Made by a program: the position numbers and the translations under genes. 64,000 bases of DNA from Molossus alvarezi (Eukaryota; Chordata; Mammalia; Chiroptera; Molossidae): the NCBI GenBank assembly GCA_037176705.1, contig CM073887.1:57063001-57127000 (forward strand), in the 5' to 3' direction. The stretch's first letter is position 1. Every line of letters begins with the position of its first letter. Positions 36,601 to 46,800 of this stretch are shown here, one piece after another. The notes under the pieces were generated by a model. That model had not been told where the DNA came from, ran no database searches, and was given only the letters and a program-made list of their open reading frames with translations.

Positions 36601-39600
36601 AAGATACCTGGGGCCCTGACCAGTTTGGCTCAGCAGTTAGAGCGTCAGCCTGTGGTCCAGAGGGACCCGGGTTTGGTTCCCGCTAAGGGTGCGTACCTCA
36701 GTTGCAGTTTGTCCCCAGGCCTGGATGGGTCATGCAGGTGGCAACCACTCAATGTGTTTCTTTCACATCAATGTCTCTCTTTCTCTCTCTCCCTCCCACT
36801 CTATCTGAACAAAAAATGGAAAAATGTCCTCAGGTAAGGATAAAAAAAAGATACCTGGGTCCCAGCTCCCTTCTTTTTTAATTTATCTTTATTGTTGAAA
36901 GTATTACAGATGTCCCTCCTGTTTTCCCCCAAAGGCACCCTTCCCCCTGATCCTACTGCCCCCAGCCTTCACCAGACTATTGTCTGTGTCCATTGGTTAT
37001 GCCTATATGCATATAAGTTCTTTGGTTTATCTCTTCCTGCCCACCCTCCTGCCCTCCAAGGTATGTCAGTCTGTTTCCAACTTCCATATCTCTGGATCTA
37101 TTTTGTTCAATAGCTTATTTTGTTCATTATATTCCACAAATAAGTGAGAGCATGTGATATTTGTCTTTCTCTGGCTGGCTTATTTTGCTTAGCATATTAT
37201 TCTCCAGGTCCTTCCATGTCATCTCAAAGGGTAAGAAAGATTTCTTTCTTACAGCTGCATTGTATTCCACTGTGTAAATGTACCACAACTTTTTTATCAT
37301 CTCCTGATGAATACTTGGGCTGTTTCTAAATTTTAGCTATTGTAAATAGCACAACTATGAACAAAGGGGTGCATATATTCTTTCTCATTGGTATTTCAGG
37401 TCTCTTAGGATATATTCCTAGATGTGGGATCACTAGGTTAAATGGGAGTTCCATTTTTAATTCTTTGAGGAAACACCATGTTGTTTTCCATAGTGTCTGC
37501 ACCAATCTGCATTCCCACCAGCAGTGTACTAGAGTCCCCATTCCTCAACAGCCTCACCAGCACTTGTTGTTGGATGATTTGCTGATAGTAGTAATTCTAG
37601 CAGGTGTGAGGTGATACGTCATAGTCATTTTAATTTGTATCTCTCTGATGATTAGTGACACTGAGCATTTTTTGCTATGTCTTTTGGCCATCTGTATGTC
37701 CTTTTTAGAGAAGTGTCTATTCAGGTCCTCTGCCCATTTTTAATTGGATTGTTTGTCTTCCTTTTGTTAAGTTGTATGAACACTTTATATATTTTGGAGA
37801 TTAACCCCTTATCCAGTGTATCATTGGCAAATATGTTCTCTAATACAGTGGGTTCCCTTTTCATTTTGATGCTAGTTTCTTTTGCTGTGCAGAGCTTTTT
37901 GGTTTGCTGTAGTACCATTTATTAATTGTTTTACTTTGTTCCTCTTGCCCTAAGTGATGAATCAGTGAAAATTCTGCTTTGTGTGGTGACTGCAATTTTG
38001 GTGCTACGTTTTCTTCTAGGAATTTTATGGTTACATGACTTACATTTAAGTCTTTTATCCACTTTGACTTTATTCTTGTATATGGTATAAGTTGGTAATT
38101 TAGTTTCATTTTTTCGCATGTACCTGTCCAATTTACCCAACACCATTTATTGAAGAGACCGTCTTTATTCCATTGGGTGCTCTTATCTCCTTTGTAAATA
38201 CTAATTGAGCGTAATGTCTTGGGTTAATTTCTGGGTTCTCTGTTCTCTACCATGGATCTGTATGCCTGCTCTTGTGCCAGTACCAGGCCGTTCTGATTAT
38301 AGTGGTTTTGTATATAATCTGATATTATCTGGTATTTTGATCCGTCCAACTTTATTCTTCTTTTTCAAGATTACTGTGGCTATTTGGGGTCCTTTTTGGT
38401 TCCATATAAACTTTTGTAGTTTTTTGTTCTAGCTCTGTGAAATATGCCTTTGGCATTTTAATAGAGATTGCATTGAACCTATCTATTGCTTTGGGTAATA
38501 TGGTCATTTTAATTGTGTTCATTCTTCCAGTCCATGAACATGGTATATGCTTCCACTTGTTTGCATCTTCCACTATTTCTTTTTTAAATGTCCCGTAGTT
38601 ATCTGAGAACGGGTCTTTTACCTCCTCGGTTAAATTTACTCCTAGTTATCTTAATTTTTTGTTGCAATGGTCAATGGGATTTTTTTTGTTTCTCTTTCTT
38701 AGTGCTCAATATTGGTGTATAAAAATGCCATCTATTTCTGGATGTGAATTCTGTGTCCTCATGTCATCTGTGAATAATGACAGTTTCACATCCTCCTTTC
38801 CAATTCATATGCCTTTAATTTTTTCTTCTTTTCTGATCATTGTAGCTAAGACTTCCAGTATTATGTGGAATAAGAGTGGGGAAAGCAGACATTCCTGTCC
38901 TGTTCCTGTTCTTAAGGAAAATATGTTTAGTTTTTGCCCATTGATTATGATGTTTGTTTTAGGTTTGTCATATGCGGCCTTTATTATTATGTATTATGAT
39001 CCTTCTATTACCACTTTGCTTAGAGTTTTTATCAAAAATGGGTGCTGGATTTTGTCAAATGCTGTTTCAACATCTATTGATATTGATCATATAATTTTAA
39101 TCTTTTATTTTGTTTATGTAGTGTATCACATTTATTGATTTTCAAATATTGTATCAGCCTTGCATCCCTGGGATAAATCCCACATGGTCATGGTGAATAA
39201 TTTTTTATATACATTGCTGAATTCAAGTCAACATATTATTGAGGTTTTTGGCATCTATGTTCATCAGGGCCATTGGCCTGTCATATTCTTCTTTTGCAGT
39301 GTCTTTAACTGGTTTTGTAATTAAGATTATGCTGGCATCATAAAAAGAGCTTGAAAGTCTTCCTTTCTCTTAAATTTTTTGGAATAGTTTGAGGAGATAG
39401 ATGTTAGTTCTTTTTTGAATGTTTGGTAAAACTCCCCTGTGAAGCCATCCCAACCGGGGCTTTTTTTTGGCTGGGAGTTTATTGATTACTGCTTCAATTT
39501 CCTCAGTTGTTATTGGTATGTTCAGGTTTTCTGACTCTTCCTGGTTGAGTATTAAAAGACTATGATTCTAGGAATTTGTCTATTTTTCCTAGGTTGGCCA

Positions 39601-40846
39601 ATTTGTTGGCATATAATTATTCATAGTATTTTCTTACAATCCATTTTATTCTGTAGTATCAGTTGTTACTTCACCTCTTTTATTTCTTATTTTATTTATT
39701 TAGGTCCTCTGTTTATTTCTTGGTGAGTCTGGCTAAAGGTCGCTCGATCTTCTTTATCTTTTCAAAGAATCTATCTAGCTCTTGGTTTCCTTGAGCTTGT
39801 ATTGCTTTTTGGTCTCTGCCTTTTATTTCCACTCTGATATTTATTATTTCCTTCCTTCTACTTACTCTGGGTTTTTCTTTTTGTTTTATTTCTCATTCTT
39901 CACCCTGTAGGTAGATAATTTATTAGAAATTGTTTCTCTTGAAGTAGGCCTGTATTGCTATGAACTTCTCTCTCATGATTGCTTTTGCTGAATCCCATAG
40001 TTTTTTGTTGTTGATATTGTTTATTAATTTTTATTTGTTTCCAGGAAGTTTGTATTTCTTCCCTGGTCTCCTTGGTAATGCTTTTATTGTTTAATAACAT
40101 GCTATTCAGCCTCCATGTGTTTGAATGTTTTTGACTGTTTTTATTGTAATTGATATCTAGTTTCATGCTATTGTGATTCATGATGATGCTTGATATGATT
40201 TCAGTCTTCTTGAATTTGTAGAGACTTATTTTGTGTCCCATGTGCATTTGAGAAGTATGTATATTCTGCAGTTTTGGGGTGAAATGTTCTGTAAATATCA
40301 ATTAAATCCATCTGATCTATTGCACCTTTTAGGGTCTCTGTTTCCTTGTTAAATTTTTGTCTAGAATCTATCCAGTGATGTTAGTGGGTGTTAAAATCCC
40401 CTATTATCATTGTATTGCTGTCTGTGTCTCCCTTGAAGTCTTCCAGAAGCTTTTTAATATATTTTGGTGCTCCTATATTAGGTATATACTGTATATGTTT
40501 CCCAGGTTATATCCTCTTGCTGTATCAATTTCTTTAATATTACATTGTGACCTTCTTTGTCTCTTATGGCCTTCATTTGGAGATCTATTTTATCAGATAT
40601 GAGTATTGCTCCCCCAGATTTTTTTTTTCTTTTCATTTCCATTTGCATGGAAATTTTTTTCCATCCCTTCACTTTCATCCTGTGTGAGTCTTTTGTTCTA
40701 AGGTGGACTGCATATATATGGGTCACATTTTCTTATCCAATCAGCTACCCTATGTCTTTTGACTGGATTATTTAAACCATTTACATTTAAGGTTATTATT
40801 GATAGGTACTTATTTGTTGCCATTTTTATTCTTTATGCCTGTGTTC

Positions 40847-40877
<31 letters not shown>

Positions 40878-43800
40878 CTCCTCCTTCTTAAAACAGTCCC
40901 TTTAGCACGTCTTGCAGTGCTGGTTTGGTGGTAGTAAACTCCTTCAGCCTTTTTTTTTTTTGGTCTGCAAACCAGCTCCCTTATTGAGGACACGACTTGT
41001 CAGGTTGAAGAACTTCTCATTGCTATGTCTTTCTATCCCACACACCTATTCCCACCTCTCCCCAACTCTACTCTACCCCATCTAATTAAATTCAAAGGCA
41101 GGCCTCCAGCCATTGCTATCATCTGAAAAGAGGAGAAAATACCCACTGCCCAGGTGAGGGCTGAACATGAATGCCACAGATGTGTATCCCTCTCAGTTTC
41201 TCTAATGTCCTGATGCTGACACCATAGTCTAGGCACTGAAAGGGAAATCTATTAATTCAAAAAAAGGACCTCTGGCTTGGGGAGACCAATTTTCTGCCCT
41301 GAGTCATCATGACCCCATGAGTCCTTTCAGGCTTTAAAGTCTGTGGTCCCCTAATTAGAATGTATGGTGCCAAACATTCTGTTCCTGCATTTTGATTCAT
41401 CTTGTATCCCTGCTTCTTATTAAATTGTTGTTGTTGCTATTCAGTGGTGTCCAGCACCTGCTCAATGGGTTTCTGAGCTACTCAAAGGGGACCTGGCTCA
41501 TGGGCATCTTTCATGTTTAGATAGAATAAAGAGATAAGATGCCAGAAAACACCCCCAGTGTCAGCTGTTATCACCTTTATGCTGCTTCTTTACTTAACAT
41601 CCCCTATTGCCTCTGGTGATGGGGTATTGCACCCTGGGTAGAGATAGAAAGACTCTCCCAGAGATATCCTGGGGCATCTGTGAAAGCCTGACATTGGGAG
41701 CTGGGGGTGGGGGTGCCTGACAAGGAGAGTGGGGTGTACTTAGATCACTGTGGTTAAAGGGAAGTGGAAGCCATCCATTGGCAGGGGCCTGACATCTGGC
41801 TCTATCTTTAGGTGTGTGATGAGTATCACCCTGTACAGCCCCCAGCCATAACTCCCTCCATCACCTCAGATTGAGGGTAGCCTTTAAATCCATAGTCACC
41901 TCCCAGGTTGCCAATGATGCAAATAGCACCACAAAAAGGGGTTTGGAGCTTGAGTCAGTGCCTCTTCTACCCCTCAAGGCCTGGATGCAGACCCCTTCAA
42001 GTCCCATCATGATACAGTAGAGTGTCTGAATTCAGGTGCCCTCAGACCAGCCAGAGAGTAAAGATGAGCAGAGGAGTCAGCAAACTCTGGAGCAGCTGTC
42101 TCTGCCCAGCCCAGCCCCAGGAGTGCAACCCTGGATCTGTGTCAGTCCAGCCCCCATGACAGGGTCAGACTGGAGGCCAGGGTCTCTTCCCTGTGGGAAC
42201 TCATGCCTTTGAAAAGCAACATTGTATCTTGTTGTGTTCCAGACATCAAGGGGTGTGGCCCAGACTCAAAAGCGTCCTGTGGAGTATATTTAAACTGCCA
42301 AGACTTCATGAAGTCCTACTGCAAATGCCCCAGAGATTATTACAGGCTTGTTTCAGAGTCAATGCCCAGCATTGATTTTGACAAACTGTGTGATGGTAAG
42401 AAGGATCCCATGTCTTCCATTTTCTCATTCATTAGGTTTGAGATTCTCAACCCTTTCTCTGGGCCATCATAGGGGTAGCCTGGGCACCTACCAGGTCACC
42501 TACCCTCTCTGGACTCCAAGGCTCTGAATGCTCCCCATCAAGAGCCACTTACGTAATTTTGGAAATCCTCTTACCACCTGGCATCTTATTTTCATAAAAC
42601 AAAGAAAGGGGTGGCATTCAAGATACTTCAGGAGATCACAGGGTGCTGCATTCCAGTGCAATACTCATCCTTTATTTCTTCATCAATGACTGCCAGGATG
42701 AGCTCTTCCCCCACCAGAATCCGCATGGGATTGTCCACCCCAGGAGCACTCTCAGACCCCTCAGGCCTTGACGCACCCTGTTCAGAAATGTGGGAGTGCA
42801 AAGAGTCAAGGGTGGGCCCATGTTTCCCAACTGGCCCTGCTCTAGTCAACAACTGCACTGGTGAAACCCCTCTTTGCACCCTGACCTCACTTCTCAGCCA
42901 TTCAGCTGCTTCTATTTCTCCAAGCAAGGCTCCGACCTGATCCAATCCAATAATTTCAGTTCATGGGTCTATGGGCAACGAGGATGATAAGGACCCAGGA
43001 GAATGTTGTGTTGGGCATGGGCAGGATGACATAGACCACTCCACACATACTCAGAAAGTTGACTAAATGGAAGAAGCTTCTATCTGAATGAGATTGAAAG
43101 GGAGTATATAATTGGACACCATTGCCCCAGACCCAATCCTCTCTTGTGGAGGTCAACTCAGGCCACATGAGGGATCAGACTTCTGGGACACAGATAATGG
43201 AGGCTGAACCCCCTCAGAAGGACCCACAGGTTTGTGTCCCTGGTGGGAGTCCAAGGAGCCAGATGACAGAAATCGCTGCCACCCTTCACCCATCAGCACC
43301 TGCTCTCCTCTTCAGCTATCCAGCCCTCACCTACTGCTGGCCTTTCTCAGAAGTGGATTCTCATCACTTTTTGACAATCCAGAGGATGCTTTGTGGTGAT
43401 CAGAAGAGGCACCTCTACCACTCCAAGCCTGTGTAGCTGGATATCAACCCTCATTAGCCACCACAGTCTGGCATCCACTGTCTGAGTGGCTCTGGTTTGT
43501 CTGGCATCATCTTCATTCTCCTCATTTTTTCCTGCAAGCCCTTTGAAGAGACAGGCTCATGGGTAGGTCTTGGGCCAGCTCCATGGAGCTTGAGTCTCAG
43601 AGTTAGCCTGGATGGAAAAGCTGTGTCCTGCCAGTCTCACCAGAGTTCCAAGGAGAATTCAGGCAGAGAGCAGCTGTCCTGGAGGAGGCAGGACAAGGGC
43701 CAACATTGGGAGCCAAGATGAGTACTGCTCAGAGAATGCAGCATTTCTCCTGCACTTAGTTCCCAGGAAGGCCCACCCTGGCCTTTGTCCAAATCCTCAG

Positions 43801-46800
43801 GCTAGAACACAGGTAACCATGATGTCTCCACCCCACCTTGGAGCTGCCCAGGGAAGCAAGGGCACAGGGGCTAAAAAACAGGGAGAATTCAGGCCATCCA
43901 CATCTGGACAACAGAGCATTGAGGCCACCACATTCACCAATAGGGCACCTCCATGAGAATAAGAAATGGCACCTATTCACCAGGAAGGAGAGAATAGCAC
44001 CTTTCCAAAACAGGTTTCTGCCATTGCCAAAGAACAGACTGTGATCATGGGAAAAGGCAAAATAATCTGAGGATTTTACCCTTAAAATTTACCTTCCCCA
44101 TTGGAAAAGATTGGAATTTCTAAGATGTGGCCCTGTCATCAGCTGTGTTTATGTTCTGTCCCTTTACCTGTAGCACCCGAGGTTCCCTGAGGGCTGCTGC
44201 TGTCAATGACTGACCTCTTGGGCAGTCCTGGGAAATGGAAGGGAAAGACTGAATCCTTGATTCCAAGTAAAGTATAGAAACCTCAGGGAAGCTGCCAGAA
44301 AGCTATGGGCTGCAGGGACAGAGCCACCTCCCCAGGTGGTAATGGACATGTGCACAGGGGTGGAAATTGCAGATCCCCTTTTCTATCTTTATAATCCTTT
44401 TGTCTTTCTTCTTCAGGACTCTTTGATCAGCTGCTGTTGACATGGCGTGCTGCAGTGGAAAATCTTAAAGGTGAGTCTGCCCAGCCAGGCCCATTAGTGA
44501 CATAAGCTGGGGAGTGCTTTTTGGGGTCCTCTCACCAACAAGGGGAAAGGAGGCTTACTCTGTAGGTGAGACCCAGAGATGGTCTTCTGGAAATAAGAGA
44601 AGTTATTTCTTCCTCCCTAAATGTCCAGAATTTTCTGAGCTCTTCCAAGTCCAGTGGCAACCATCACTCCCTCCCTTCCCTCCTCTATCCTTGGATCCCC
44701 AGCTGGTAACTGACTTCCTCCATTTTTGGGCCTTCTGACCATGGTCTCCATTCCCACAGCTGCTACCCCTGAAGACTGTGCTTGGTGGTGCCCTCTGAAC
44801 TCCATATGTGTCAATGCCACTGCCTGTCGCTGTGCTCAGGGATTCAGCTCTTCATCTGGGGAGATCCTCACCGACATCTTTGAGAGATGTGATGGTATAG
44901 GGGTTTGGGGTGGTGGAGGAGCATACAGAGGTATGAGGGGTGCATCCAGAGTCCTCATCCTTGAGAGCAGCACAGAAGCATTTTGTCAAGGATTAGAGAG
45001 AGGAGACAGGGCAGGGTAGTATGAGGGAAGTGGGCAATCAGGTTTATGTGATTAGTCTATCAGATGCACTACCCATTTCTAAATTCAATTTCTAGTTGTT
45101 ATTTTTTTCTGTTGAGTTATACAAGTTCTTTGTGTAGTATTTTGGATATCAACTGCTTATCAGATATATGACTTGCAAACCTTTTCTCCCAAATTGTAAG
45201 TTTCCTTTTCATTTTGTTAATCATTGTGTTGGCTATACAGAAGCTTTTTAGGTTGATGTAGTTCCACTTATTAATTTTTGCTTTTAGCGTCATATTCAAA
45301 ATATCACTCCCAAGACCAATGTCAAGGAATTCATCCCCTAAGTTTTATTCTAGGGGCTTTATGGTTTTTTGGTAATATTGTTTTTTAAATTATTATAATT
45401 TGGATCAAAGAGATTGAGCAAATTATCCAAAGTCCCACAATTAATAAGGTGGTAAAACCTACATACAGGACTAAAACTGGAGTTTTTATTCTTCAATAAT
45501 ACAAGAACAGAAAAGGAAAGTATACTAATTAAAATGATAAGATGGTAAATTTATGTTATGTAAATTTTACCACAGTAAACAAGTAGCAAAAAAGAAATTA
45601 TAATTTTTACATGAAGAAATGTTCTTCATCTACTCAATATAGTCTTAGATACATATTTATTGATAATTTCAAAACATTCCTGTGTTTGAAACAATGAGAA
45701 TAAAAAAAAATTGTTTTAAAAATCTTTGAAATTCCCCAGTAGGCTATGTAGTAGATTTATAGGTAATTTCCTTGTTGTCTTTCTTTACATTTTCTTTGTT
45801 TTCTAAGTATCCATGTGTTATTTAACACTGGGTGAAAAGTAAAATTTTTCAGGGAAAAAGAAAAAACAATGTTGAGTAATGCACAGCCCATCCATGACCC
45901 TGGAGGCATTCCTAAAGGGTCCTTTGTACATTTGCATGTGCGTGTCTTGTAGAGATTTGTAGACTGGGTGCATATGGATGGAGATCCTGCTGCTACTGTA
46001 ACTGTATCTCAGTCCCTCAGGTGACCTCACCCCATACCTTAACCTGGAAGACAGGTCTGCAAACATTGCCACCATCTGAGAGCAGAGACATCCTTCATGC
46101 TTCTTTTCTCACTTGGTCCTGATACCCATAGCCTAGGATGGGGACCTTAGAAGAGAAACTCACAAGTTCAAAGAAGAAACTCTGATGAAGGGGAGCCAGC
46201 TGAGAGTCCTATCAAGTTCTAAAGTCTTTGGTCCCCTGATTGGTACATACAGGACCAACTATCCTGTTCCTTCATTTTGATTCATTCTTGTATATGTGAT
46301 TCTTATCAAACCATTGTTTTTAGCCAACAGTGTCCCGTTCCTTCTCTGTGGGTCTCTGAGCTACTCAAAGGACACCTGGGTTATTGGCATCTGTCTCTCA
46401 TGTTTAGAGAACAGGGAGAGATAAGATGCCAGAAAACTCTGCAGTGACTCAGCTGTGAACAGCTTCCTGATGCCTCTTCATTTCACATCTCCCACTACTT
46501 CTGAAAAGGGGGGATCTTACCCAAGTGGGGTGGAGATAGCAAGATCCTCCCAGAGACAACTTGGGGCACTTGGAAAAGGTCTGACATTGTGAGCTGGGGG
46601 AGTGCCTGACGAGGAGTGTGAGGTGCACTTGGGCCACTGTGAGTGATGGGAATTACTCTTCAGTTGTGAATAACGATGTCAGCCTGGACAACCCCCCAAC
46701 ATGACTCCTTCTACTACCTTAGCATAGAGGGCAGCAGTTACTGCCACACTGACCCTGACAGGAGGCCTGGTGCAAACAATACCACAGTGGAGGGTACGGA

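Larger units (their letters stand above)
27390..44010 (+). repeat. Tandem duplication copy A (ADGRE exons 2-4 with introns)
   Basis: Matches copy B (about 44010-48800) in the same order: TGCCATTGCCAGAGAACA (27398) with TGCCATTGCCAAAGAACA (44019); CCATTGGAAAAGGTTGG with CCATTGGAAAAGATTGG; exon 2 with exon 5; exon 3 with exon 6; GAGAGCAGCACAGAAGCATT in both following introns; exon 4 with exon 7; and CCACATCTGGACAACAGAGC in both downstream introns (near 43899 and 48655). Copy A is 16.6 kb, inflated by later L1 insertions. Confidence 0.9.

Noticed and set aside
42611..43956. Open frames of 100 or so codons on both strands between exons 4 and 5
   Set aside because: They lie in intron DNA duplicated at 47465-48282, the frames differ between copies, and no domain or splice support is seen.
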